From Trichobilharzia regenti (Eukaryota; Platyhelminthes; Trematoda; Strigeidida; Schistosomatidae), in assembly GCA_944472135.2 (NCBI GenBank), contig OX235263.1, positions 30,061,379 to 30,125,378 on the forward strand: a stretch of DNA of 64,000 nt, in the 5' to 3' direction. How positions within the stretch are numbered: position 1 is the first letter of the stretch; each line of letters opens with the position of its first letter. The position numbers were made by a program, and so were the translations under genes. Below the pieces are notes generated by a model. That model ran no database searches and was not told where the DNA came from. It worked only from the letters and a program-made list of their open reading frames with translations. This document shows, in pieces, positions 52,868 to 63,155 of this stretch.

Positions 52868-53457
52868 TGCAGGATTTAATCATGAGTTGACATCGGTTAG
52901 AGAACTATTGGGAAACTAGTGAGGAGTACTGGACAGCCAACTGTTTCATCCTAGTTTGGGACTCGCCATCAGTAAACAACCACCACCAGGGTCCGAACCC
53001 AGGATCTCCCAGTTACAGACCAAGCTCGTAGACCATTGAGCTCCACTGGGACCACCCAACCAAACGGCTAGTTCGTGAAATCTTTTTTTCCTTCACGTTC
53101 CCAGTGAAACATAAGACTTCAAGCTAGTGGTTTGAAGTTTCTGTAGCAGTCGTGTTTATTTTTACAGGATGGGGTTGCTAGCCTCATGCCCAACCTTTTC
53201 TCTTCACCAGCATTATTTCTGGCTTAACGAGGTAAAGGAGTGAGTCTGTGGCCGGAGGTCGAACCCCAGACCATGTGCATGGTCGGCGAGCGTCCTAACC
53301 GCTGTGCCACCGACGACGCACCCATAAATTCTAACTTCTGCCAATTCACGATATGGCGCGACCATTAGCCAATGTCATCGCTGGTGAGTATTTGTCCTCA
53401 CATCCACCTGCTATATCCCACTGATCACAACTTCTCGCTACAACCCAGATTATTCAG
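52868..53457 (-). repeat. Family C element interrupted by a SINE-B
   Basis: Minus orientation. 52868-53082 is the tail (plus TTTAATCATGAGTTGACATC), a degenerate hammerhead and tRNA-like part (plus ATTGAGCTCCACTGGGACC). After the SINE-B, 53325-53457 continues with the conserved box (plus AATTCTAACTTCTGCCAATT, cacgatatggcgcgaccat) to the head side (caacttctcgctacaaccc). Confidence 0.78.
53085..53322 (-). repeat. SINE-B copy nested in family C
   Basis: Minus orientation: tail (plus CCCAGTGAAACATAAGACTT), body (plus GCCTCATGCCCAACCTTTTC), head with plus GGAGGTCGAACCCC and CCGCTGTGCCACCG. It splits the family C element between its A-box side and its conserved box. Confidence 0.85.
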
Positions 53458-53734
53458 AAATAATTAAAAGTGAATGCCGAAAACTAAATAAACCAATATC
53501 GTTTCAATTGTAAACGTTATCCTATGAATAATATATATTAGGAAAAGGAGAAAAAGAACGTCATTTAATTGTTTTTGAGATACTATTTCTCTAAAACATT
53601 TCAAATGAATAAAATTTTAAACTAGGTAATTAATTTTTCTTTTAAAAGTAAACAACATAAATCAATCTACAAAATGATAATGATAATATTGTCAATAATT
53701 CACGAGCTTGGAAGAAAGAGAGAACTGTCGAATG

Positions 53735-53935
53735 TTGGTTGATAGGGGATTTGATTGATTTCACATTTTTGATCACGAAGCGACTTCAGTTAGAGGACTG
53801 TTGAAACTCACTCAAGGGGTAGTCTGTCGAAGCGTGCCAAAACAAGGACGAAATAACTCTAAGGCACTTTCTGGTTTTCAATAGTTCTCTAACTGAAATC
53901 ATTTCATGCTTAAACTTGAAAACGGAGAAACCAGT
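53735..53935. repeat. Family C foldback, highly degenerate
   Basis: The left inverted tail (GTTGGTTGATAGGGGATTTG to ttagaggactgttgaaact) and right tail (ttttcaatagttctctaact, gaaatcatttcatgcttaaa) enclose a hammerhead-like middle with GGACGAAATAACTC. The two arms still pair over most of their length. Confidence 0.6.
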
Positions 53936-54165
53936 GACAGTTGAAAGTACCACAAAAATAGTATTAAACAGAATTTTTCTGCAATTAGTCTAAAACTAAC
54001 ATAGTTGCTGCTCCATGAGAACTACTACGTTGATGGAGTTTGTTCAAGGTAAACTGACATTTAAATACAAGGTATATATTCAAGTGTTGGTTTGTAGGGA
54101 TTTGATTGGTTTCAGGATTTCATCATGAGCTGACATTAGTTAGAGAACCATTGGAAAACCTGGGA

Positions 54166-54211
54166 GTACTGGACAGCTGTTTCGTCCTAGTTTGGGACTC
54201 TTCATCAGTAT
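54166..54211 (-). ncRNA. Hammerhead ribozyme (family C), core C3 to A
   Basis: Stem I ATACTG/CAGTAC, core ATGAAGA (54205-54199), stem II GTCC/GGAC loop CAAACTA, GAAA, stem III ACAGCTGT, GTC site. Only C3 departs from an active consensus. Confidence 0.78.
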
Positions 54212-54358
54212 GTACCCACCGGGGTTATATTATATATATATATATTATAATTGACAAAAACCTACCGCCTAAATTGGATCGAGTCCCAGTGGCTCAATGA
54301 TCTACGAGTTAGGTCGTCTTGTGACCAGAAGGTCTTGGGCTCGAACCCCTGTGGGTGC

Positions 54359-54404
54359 ATACTGCTGAAGATTCCCAAACTAGGACGAAAAAGCTGTTCA
54401 GTAC
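54359..54404 (+). ncRNA. Hammerhead ribozyme (family C), core intact, stem II and site altered
   Basis: Core CTGAAGA (54365-54371) and GAAA are intact. Stem II starts with T (TTCC/GGAC), losing the base pair next to the core; stem III is AAGCTGT and the site is GTT rather than GTC. Confidence 0.72.
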
Positions 54405-54817
54405 TCCCAGGTTTTCCAGTGGTTCTCTATAACTGATGTCAGCTCATGGTGAAACCCTCCATGCAATCAAACAAAAATCCCTACAAAACCAATCCTTGAA
54501 AATACCGCCTAAATGTCTACATGATATTTGTTTCAGTAAATATTTGATTTCAATTGTATGCCTTGATCTGTTTTATCAAATGGAAATTTTCTCAGTGCTG
54601 ATAACTGAGCATACAAAAGAAATATACCTTCTTTTTTCTAAGAAAAGAGAGGAAACAATTTGCCTCAGTAAAAACGAACACAATCTGAGCAACACATATG
54701 TTTTCTCTGCACAATTTATTCCTCTTTCAACAATGCTGGATATATGTATACCAGATTATGGTCAGTGCGAATTAATTAATAAGAAAATCAGTAGAAACAC
54801 GAGTCTAGGCGCGCGCG

Positions 54818-54837
54818 CACACACACACACACACACC
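54818..54837. repeat. (CA)n microsatellite
   Basis: GCGCGCGC runs directly into about ten CA units. Confidence 0.9.
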
Positions 54838-55214
54838 TGATTGTCTGTCGGCATCGCAAAGCTACACTTTCTTATCAAATGAATTTAATTCAATAGCGGA
54901 AAATGAATCTATTTTTCTTTCTTAAATAATAATGCGGTATCATAATCAACATTTCGGTATGTTTGACTAACAGAAAATAATGATGAGAACAAAAATTTAT
55001 TCAGTGAATATTTCTTTCCAACAACTTCATTTTCTAGGCGTATATAATTGTATTTATATTTGGTAGGAAACAAGGCCATTAGTCAAGCTAAAATTGCCTA
55101 GTCAATGGATATATGATAAAGAAAAGAATTAACATGAATGGTATTTGGAATAGAGTTACAGTGGATGAAATCCGAATATGATAAATAAATAAAAGAATTG
55201 ATATTTAGGGACAT

Positions 55215-55680
55215 TGAGTTAAGGCCCGTATAAACGACCTGGTACGGCCGAAGATCGGTAGACTTCCATCCTCCTCTGAAAATACTCGCATGTGAGCACG
55301 CGTTCATAGTCTCTGTCACGTAAGTCCTATTCACTGTGTTCATTTAGAGTGGGTGTTCCCCAACAAAAGTAAAAGGACAAATGAGAGCGCCTGGTGCTTA
55401 CATTCCGAGTGGTCAGCATGCAAGTCTACTATGGGAAGCTGGAAAATCTTGATTCCGAATCTATAGTGTACATAGGCTCCAGAATCCGGACGGATCAGAT
55501 GGCGTATGAAACTGTTATGGTCACTGACTTCCATGGGAGCTCACCTCCTGGAGCTACTTCACTGTTTTGTGGATAAGACTTCAAACCAAAGGCTCGGAGC
55601 GTGATCCCTTAAAACAACCACCTGCTTCTGTCTGGGCGTCCGGGCAGTATCTCAGACCTCGTACAAACTCTATAATATTC
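55215..55680 (+). repeat. Repeat R, second copy
   Basis: Matches 37180-37690 along its length (GACCTGGTACGGCCGAAGAT, acaaaagtaaaaggacaaat, aggctccagaatccggacgg, accacctgcttctgtctggg). Clearly diverged, no coding frame. Confidence 0.65.
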
Positions 55681-58011
55681 TTGTTACCCGCCTAATGTAC
55701 CAATTAGGTGTTTTCATAATAACAGAGTTAGTTAAATGTTGTCAAAAGATTGAAATAATGGTAATAAAGACGAAGTTAGGTAGAATGCATTCAACCAGAG
55801 AGCACATAATTTTCTCACCAGAGTAAGGTAAAGAAAAGGATTTTATAAAATGCTTTTGAATACACTGCTTAGTGTTTTGTCTAAGTATGGTCAGTGTTTC
55901 AGCAGTATACAACTGATGACTTGGAGAGGAGTGGTTTTTCCTTTATGTTCTTAATGCTAAACCTTCGTGAATATTACTCAAGTATTATTCAAGCGTTCTC
56001 AAGATCGTTGTCAGCCCTACATCCTTATAAGAAATCTTGAAAAACTGTGGAGTATAAACAATATATAAGGTTTCTTTTACAAAATAGACATTCCCAACGA
56101 TTGAGGTTAATAAACTACTCTGATAAGGTTGGTTTTCGCGGTAGATTGATCAGTGCAATTACTGACATCTCTTCCTCTTGAACATTAACATAGAAGAAGT
56201 GAAACAATCTAACTTAGTATTTCTTTGGTTGTAAGACTTATCTAGGTTAAAAATAGATATTTCATGAATATATATTTTTATTCTCCTTATTTATGAATAA
56301 ATAGGTAAATTTTATCATTTAAAAAATAATTACTCCGAAGAGAATCTATGCAGAGGACAAATTAGGTGAAAGAGAAATACAATTATTACTCCACACCCAT
56401 CAAGGGAACTTAAAATTGAAACTATTATAAGAGACCTTCAAAACAAATCAATGCTGTAGTAGTTATGCCAAACAAACAACAAGGTTGTTGCTGGTCAAGG
56501 TCACTCTCTATATAGGTATTACTATTTGCCTACAAACACATCATCAAATCTGAATTAATTTTCATAGTTTTGAAAAAGGGACGAGTGTTGAATACCATTT
56601 AGACCTTATACAACACCTATGACTCATCACTAAAGGTCAAAGGAAGTTTTGCTATGGTATGCATGTAAAGAATTGTTCACCTTTCATAATACAGATTTTT
56701 GAAAACAAGGTAAGGAATAGTTTCACTTTTATTTTTGAAGAATGAAAAAGAGTTTCCAAGTCGCCAAAAGGAAAGAAGTGGATTTGAATTGGAGATAGTG
56801 AGACGTCAGAATAATTGAACATGTATTTTTCTGAGCAACTAGGAAAAATTGTTCCCTTGGTAATAAATAGTCTTTAGACTTTGGTTTATAGTTTCACGAT
56901 GATATCATATGTTCTTTCCTTCGTAACTCTCTTGATCTCGTTCTCGAATAATGTCCATTCATCACCAGATAACTCATAGAGGACTTAGGAATATTTTCAA
57001 ACAATTTGGTCCAGTTCAGATAACCTATGGTCTAATGTATATATTCCATGATTTGAAGAATTGCAAGGACAGTTTGACTGAAAAGAGACTGAACAAGTTT
57101 CTACGTTTGTCAGTCAAGCTTGATGAGGCGAATGCAAAGATTTTCTTCTGGAAGAATTTTCTGGACAAGCATGAATACCCTAAAGTATTTTGGAAGCATC
57201 TCAGATGAAATCATATATCCCCTAATTCACGTAAACTGAAATGACACACTCTGAATCACATCGATACCGTTCGATGAAGACTATCCCGACCGAAAGCTGC
57301 TACCTTGACGTGGTGGTCGGGCTTGAACACCGCAATGACCTAATCAAGCTATACTGGCTGAGACTTATGTCTCTTGAGGTTCTACCATGCCAGGCAGGTT
57401 GTTTGGATAGCGGTTAAACAAAAAGCAGCTACCCATCCAATACCATGATCCAAACAAATTCACAAAATTTCATGCCGGATCGGCCGTGGCCCGGATTAAC
57501 AACGACCGCGCTTCCTGCTGCCGTGTCACAGGGCAGGAGTGATAAGTATGCTACTGAGGCACACCAAACAAAAAGAACAAACAAAAACAGGCCGCGTGTG
57601 ACCGGCCTCAAGCAGTTGTCCCCTGGGCTCTGCGGTCACGCAACCAACTTCCACGGTGTGGGCAGCCGGGAAGTAACAATCGCCCTCACAATCCGAAATG
57701 CACACAAAACCTCTCTAATCCTCACTTATCTTTGTCTTCATCTTCATCTCTATTACCTTGCCTTCCTCCCACTGATGCAACTCCTCTACTTGATGGCTCC
57801 TCACTCCCTCTTCACTCTGTGTCCACTAAAAACGACGAAAGCCAAAAAACCCCACGGATAGTCTCCTAAAGCCACGCCACCAATTTCATATAGGAGCATT
57901 TAATGTTAGGACACTTTGCCAAATAGGACAACAAGCATCACTAGCTAAGACCCTGGCATCTGAGCCATTGATGTATGTTGTGTTTCAGAAACACGCATAC
58001 AAGACCCAAGT

Positions 58012-59253
58012 GTGGTTATTCACCTAACCCCACCTGGCCAACAGGATGAATCTTCAAAATTCACCTTGAGGGTGTCAGGAGATGCCACAGCTAGTTCACG
58101 AGGATTAGCTGGCGTAGGGATAGCTTTGAGTACTAGGGCAGAAAAGACATTGCTTGACTGGATCCCAGTAGATAGCCGAATGTGTGCTGTCCGTCTGAAC
58201 GGATCAGTAAGAAGGAGAAAGGACTGCACTACTCGCCGATGCCTTTTCGTAATCTCCGCCTACGCCCCCACTGACTGCAGTTCGGATGAAACGAAGGATG
58301 AGTTCTACCAAAAGCTGTCTAGTTTGGTGAGAAAGGCTAAACGCTCAGATATAGTCGTTCTAGCTGGTGACTTTAACGCTCAAGTAGGGAAATTGTGTCA
58401 ATCTGAGAAGGATGTCGGTGGCACCTATGGAGTTCCGTGCCAGCGAACCGACAACGGTGACCGTCTCCTACAGTTCTGTTCAGATAATCATTTGTTTCTT
58501 GTAAGCACTAACTTTAAACACAAGGAGAGACACTGTTTAACCTGGCGACCCCCATCATCAAACCAACGCTGGACACAAATAGACCACATAGCAATAAGCT
58601 ATCGTTGGCGTGGGTCGGTAGGAGATTGTCGCTCCTTCTGGAACACGTGTGTAGATACCGATCACGCACTGGTCCGGGCTCGTGTGTGCTTACGACTGAA
58701 CGGACGTAGGAAACAGCTGGCGGTAAAACCATCACGTCCCCAGCTCGATCAGGAAACTAAATCCCTATTTGAGGAAGAACTAGCTAAACGCATATCTGAA
58801 TTCGACAGCTGTGCTCACCCTGGAGAAGCCTGGAAGAATATTCAGTCAGCTATAGATACAGCTGTAAAAGCTGTGAATAAGGCAAATCCAAAGGTGAGTA
58901 AAAACCACTGGATTTCGACTGCCTCATCCGAACTGATAGATGCTAGAAGACTTATTCCGGCGAGCTCCGAATTCAATGAGGAGCGAAAGCTGCACAAAAG
59001 GAAACTTACTAAAAGTCTCCGCAAGGACCGTGAACAGTGGTGGGTGACAAAGGCGAAAGAGATGGAAAAAGCATTGGCGATAGGCAACACTAGGCAACTC
59101 TTTAGACTCATCAGGGAATCGGGTGGGAGAAGGCAATTCATAAGTGAGACTATTTCTGAGAAAAATGGCTCCTTAATTAGCTCTCAGGATAGACGCCTTG
59201 AACGCTGGAAAGAACACTTTGAGGACAATTTAACTTGCCTACAGCCACACTGA
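58012..59253 (+). pseudogene. RTE-A copy A3: endonuclease domain
   Basis: 413 residues from MVIHLTPPGQQDESS. Catalytic blocks VVLAGDFNAQVG, QIDHIAIS and DTDHALVRAR are intact; the first block with the CVSETRIQ Glu lies just upstream (57970-58010) beyond a one-base deletion. The frame ends in [10 protein letters not shown] after another one-base deletion. The endonuclease fold itself is otherwise unchanged relative to A1. Confidence 0.88.
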
Positions 59254-59337
59254 ACCTCCCCGCCATCCACCACACCCGAATGGGATATAGACACTGGTCC
59301 GCCGTCTGTAGGTGAGGTTACAAAAGCTATCAGTAAT

Positions 59338-60866
59338 TTGAAACGAGGCAAAGCGGCAGGACCCGACGGAATTATTCCGGAGGTGTTTAAATATGGGGGT
59401 GACATACTAGTTTGTAGATTAACTGAGGTACTAGGCAAAGTCTGGGAATCAGAGACAGTGCCATCAGACTGGGGTAAGTCACTTATTATACCGATATTCA
59501 AGAAGGGAAACAAGTCCTCGTGTGATAATCATAGGGGGATCAGCCTAACGAACATAGTCTCTAAAATCCTAGGCTCAGTAATCATGCATAGACTAAGCAG
59601 AACTCGGGAGGAACAGACAAGGGAAAATCAAGCAGGCTTTAGACCAGGTAGAGGGTGCATAGATCATATCTTCACTCTTCGACAGATTCTAGAACATAGA
59701 CACACTTTTCGGCGTCCAACAATTGTCATATTTCTTGACTTGAAGGCGGCCTTCGACTCCGTGGATCGAAAGGTACTATGGCAATGTCTGACTGTGAAGG
59801 GAGTGCCAAGAAAGTACATTGCACTAATCAAGGCACTCTATTCAAACTCACGTAGTCGTGTAAGGGCTTATGGGGAATTGTCATCTGAATTGGTAACAAC
59901 CAGTGGTGTCCGACAGGGATGTCCACTTTCCCCATTTCTGTTTAACTTCATCATAGATATGCTAATGGAAGTATCCTTAACTGAACGTAATGACTTAGGA
60001 ATCGACTTGTTACCAGGGAATAATCTTATGGACTTAGAATATGCAGATGACATAGTCCTGTTAGGGGAGGATGCTGACAAAATGCAGAGTCTTCTGAACA
60101 CCTTGAGCAGCAATCTTCGTATGTTTGGCATGCGATTCGCCCCTGCAAAATGTAAGATGCTGCTACAGGACTGGACCACGTCAACCCTAACTTAGTGATA
60201 GGGAGTGAAGTGATAGAACATGTTGACCACTTCACCTATTTGGGAAGTTGTATTAGCACCAACGGACTGATTGGCGATGAAATCTCAGCACGGATCCGAA
60301 AAGCTCGAGCTGCTTTCGCTGACTTACACCATCTCTGGCGTAGGCGTGACATCCGGTTATCAACCAAGGGACGTGTGTACTGCTCATCAGTTCGCTCCGT
60401 CCTTCTCTATGGCTCTGAAACATGGCCAATACGCGTTGAAGACATGAAAAGGTTGACTGCTTTCGATCATAGATGTCTGCGATCTCTGTCTCACGTTAGG
60501 TGGTTTAACATAGTAAGTAATGTTGACGTTAGGCGTAGAGTGTTGGGCAAAGAGGGAAAATCAATCGACGAGGCTATAAAGTTACATAGACTAAGATGGC
60601 TAGGTCACGTGGTGCGCATGCCTAACCACCGCCTCCCCCGACGGGCATTACTAGCTGATATAGGTTCAGGTTGGAAAAGAGCCAGTGGTGGCCAAACAAA
60701 AACATGGCATCAATCCATGAAATCCTTGACAGTTAAACTGAGTCAGGTAGGGAGATGCAGACTCCCGGGTTGGGGCCCTCGGGACTCTAGGAATCAATGG
60801 CTGGAGACAATAGGTGACATGGCTCAAAATCGTTGTCAATGGCGCAGATGTATTCAATCTCTGTAA
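59338..60866 (+). pseudogene. RTE-A copy A3: reverse transcriptase, split in two frames
   Basis: 59338-60195 covers [20 protein letters not shown] to [10 protein letters not shown] and [11 protein letters not shown]. 60195-60866 continues with [39 protein letters not shown] and the natural end [10 protein letters not shown]. The split is caused by one missing C near 60185. All RT catalytic motifs are present. Confidence 0.9.
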
Positions 60867-61349
60867 TCTTTCATATTCCTTTCTACCATTACCCATTCTG
60901 TTTCACTCTTATACTTGTCAAACTCTATTGATTCTCTTCACTCATCTTCTTGTCTACCTCTGTGTGCTATTTGGAACGTGGCAACTCGAACTGGTGCACT
61001 TCGGTGCCAAGTTCTATGTTGAATCCAGACTGAACTGCAACAGAATATCTCAAAAAACTCTCCCGTCCTCTATGAATTATTTGATGATGAATAGACATCA
61101 TTCGAGAACTACATCAATAGAGTTACAAAGGAAAGAATATGCGATTTCATCATGAAACTAAATCAGAGTCTAAAAACTATATATTACCAAGGGAACAATT
61201 TTGCCTAGTTGACGAGAAATGGATTTCCATATTTATAGCAAGTTTCCTCTAAATAATGAATTACAAACTTCATTTTATTGAAATTTCTGTAGCATGTAGT
61301 CTAAATGTATGGATCAGAGAATAACAAAGAGCAAGTGATGAGTGCTGGG

Positions 61350-61600
61350 ACTTGAAAAAGTCGAGTGTGAAGGGAAATACTCACCAAGCACATTGGTCAG
61401 CAGTGAAGCTCTATCAAGAATGTACGGAAGTTAAAATTCATGGGTAGTTGGATGAATGGTAAACATGCTTGTAACTTGGAAACTTTACGATAAACGTGTA
61501 GTAGTTGTCATAGGTATACACCGATAAAGAATCCCAGATTAGGACGAAGCCACTGCCAATGACATTTTAACTGACACCAATTTATGGTGAAATCTATGTT
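61350..61600 (+). repeat. Family C element, degenerate
   Basis: Plus orientation: cgagtgtgaagggaaatact, the conserved-box remnant, gttaaaattcatgggtagtt, tRNA-like remnant, hammerhead remnant (AGAATCCCAGATTAGGACGA) and tail (tgacaccaatttatggtgaa). The core is not recoverable. Confidence 0.6.
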
Positions 61601-62556
61601 CGGATTATTTAAAGTCCTATAAATACAACATCTGATAAGGATAGTTACCACAAGATACGCAATGAAAGTTGTTGAAACAGATATTTATTTACCAATCAGT
61701 TCCATGTTACGAACACCATAGTTTCATCGATACTTTATTGAATATTGGAGGTTTTGAGACTAAGCAACTGTTCCTACAATAACTGTGAAGCAACTAGACA
61801 CCATACTAACATGTGATGCGTGTAAAACGAAGTACCCAAAGGTGCACCTGTTGCACACTTTATCATCTTACCTTATTACACATATACAACATAAACTTTG
61901 TAAACACAAAACACTTAACAGTGTGAAAAAAAATGAAACAAAAAAGATTTATGTAAAAAGGAAGGGAAAAAGTAAACCATAGTCAAGGGAAGGCCACATA
62001 AAAGATGTTTTCTCTATCTATACCGGAGAAGAAACAGAGAGCTGTTGGTCATTTATTTCATAAAGTTTTATATGAATTATAATTTATAATTAATTTAGCT
62101 ATGGTTATATAGTAGCATCCGTGTAACATTTTTAAGGTTTCTAAGTTCCTGTGTGTGTGTGTGTGCGAGCGCATGAATTGAGGGATTAAGTGCCCATGCA
62201 ATCAATCGACAATATGGAAACACTACCGTGTTAACCAAAACTACAGAAACAAAGAAATATATTAATTTTATGACATTATTAAAACTCTATAAGTTACTCA
62301 TTTATACACTTTTGTATCAATCAGAGGAGGTACTGAAAACTTTCTCTCTATCTGTCTCGCTATATCCCTTTTCCTTCCTTCAGTAAGATAAACATTAGAA
62401 AAAGTGTAGCATACATAAATCAATACATACATGTATTAAAGAAAACACGTGAGGAGAAAGGAAGTATTGATATAAATGTAGCTTGCAAAAAAAAAGAAAA
62501 GAAAATCTATGCGAAGAATTTTAGCAAAAATCTTTCAGAAATAAATAACAAATAAA

Positions 62557-62730
62557 TGTATGGAGGATTTCACCATGAGCTGACATCAGTTAGAGAACCA
62601 CTGGAAAACCTGGGAATACTGGACAGCTGTTTCGTCCTAGTTTGGGACTCTTCAGCAGTACGCACCAGTACTCCCAGGTTTTCCAGTGATTCTCTAACTG
62701 ATGTCAGCTCATGGTGAAATCCTCCATACA
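62557..62730. repeat. Family C near-perfect foldback, 66-bp arms
   Basis: The left arm 62557-62622 and right arm 62665-62730 are inverted copies with two mismatches in 66 bp. Both arms are the family C tail (GGATTTCACCATGAGCTGAC, GTTAGAGAACCACTGG, AAACCTGGGA). The 42-bp spacer holds a hammerhead. The right tail continues to about 62745 (caaacaaaatccctacttg). There is no tRNA-like part, so this is a minimal tail-ribozyme-tail form. Confidence 0.93.
62616..62661 (-). ncRNA. Hammerhead ribozyme (family C), all core positions intact
   Basis: On minus: stem I GTACTG/CAGTAT (end wobble), core CTGAAGA (62655-62649), stem II GTCC/GGAC with loop CAAACTA, GAAA (62633-62630), self-complementary stem III ACAGCTGT, site GTC with cleavage expected between 62622 and 62621. 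The flanking arms GGGAGTACTGG/CCAGTATTCCC can compete with stem I. Confidence 0.88.
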
Positions 62731-62919
62731 ATCAAACAAAATCCCTACTTGAAAATAAATGTATGATAGACAAAAAGGTTGATTAGCATACATATTGCCA
62801 AATATAGGTAAGTTTGAGTATCATCCAATAAGCCGTAACTATTGTTTCAAGAACACGGATGTGTTAGTTGGTTGCCTAAAAACGTCTGAAAGCTAATCTT
62901 GTACCAGTAACATAGTTTT

Positions 62920-63155
62920 TTTCGTTCACGTTCCCAGTGAAACATAGGGCTTCAAGCTAGTGGCTTGAAGTTTCTGTAGCAGTCGTGTTTATTTTACAGG
63001 ATGGGGTTGCTAGCCTCATGCGCAAACTTTCCTCTTTACCAGAATTATTTTTGGCTTAGCGAGGTAAAGGAGTGCGTCTGTGGCCGGGGATCGAACCCCG
63101 GACCATGTGTATGGTCGGTGAGCGTCATAACCACTGTGCCACCAACGCACACTGT
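62920..63155 (-). repeat. SINE-B copy
   Basis: Minus orientation: tail (plus CCAGTGAAACATAGGGCTTC), body (plus TTTACCAGAATTATTTTTGG), head with plus GGGGATCGAACCCCGG and CCACTGTGCCACC. GTAACA occurs near both ends (about 62907 and 63155), a possible short target-site duplication. Confidence 0.86.

Larger units (their letters stand above)
54083..54510. repeat. Family C foldback with two hammerheads facing apart
   Basis: The left arm (54083-54225) is inverted tail plus hammerhead. An (AT)n tract follows (54229-54246). The right arm (54280-54510) is in plus orientation with A box (AGTGGCTCAATGATC), B box (GGCTCGAACCCC), hammerhead and tail (CATGGTGAAACCCTCCATGC, aaatccctacaaaaccaatcc). Confidence 0.85.
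57288..61032 (+). mobile_element. RTE family A, copy A3 (near full length)
   Basis: The 5' end GACCGAAAGCTGCTACC at 57288 equals that of A1. The 3' end is near 61032 (TTCTATGTTGAATCCAGAC) without the CAGA run. The sequence is almost identical to A1. Coding is broken by single-base deletions near 57960 (catctgagcc versus catctcgagcc), 59224 (gaggacaat versus gaggaacaat) and 60185 (tcaaccctaac versus tcaacccctaac), and by the 2-bp deletion near 59274 that is shared with A1. Confidence 0.93.

Noticed and set aside
56951..57208. An 85-codon plus-strand frame (QITHRGLRNIFKQFGPVQIT...) as a gene
   Set aside because: No family is recognised, no splice context is convincing and no neighbouring exon was found. 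It may be a decayed element or chance.
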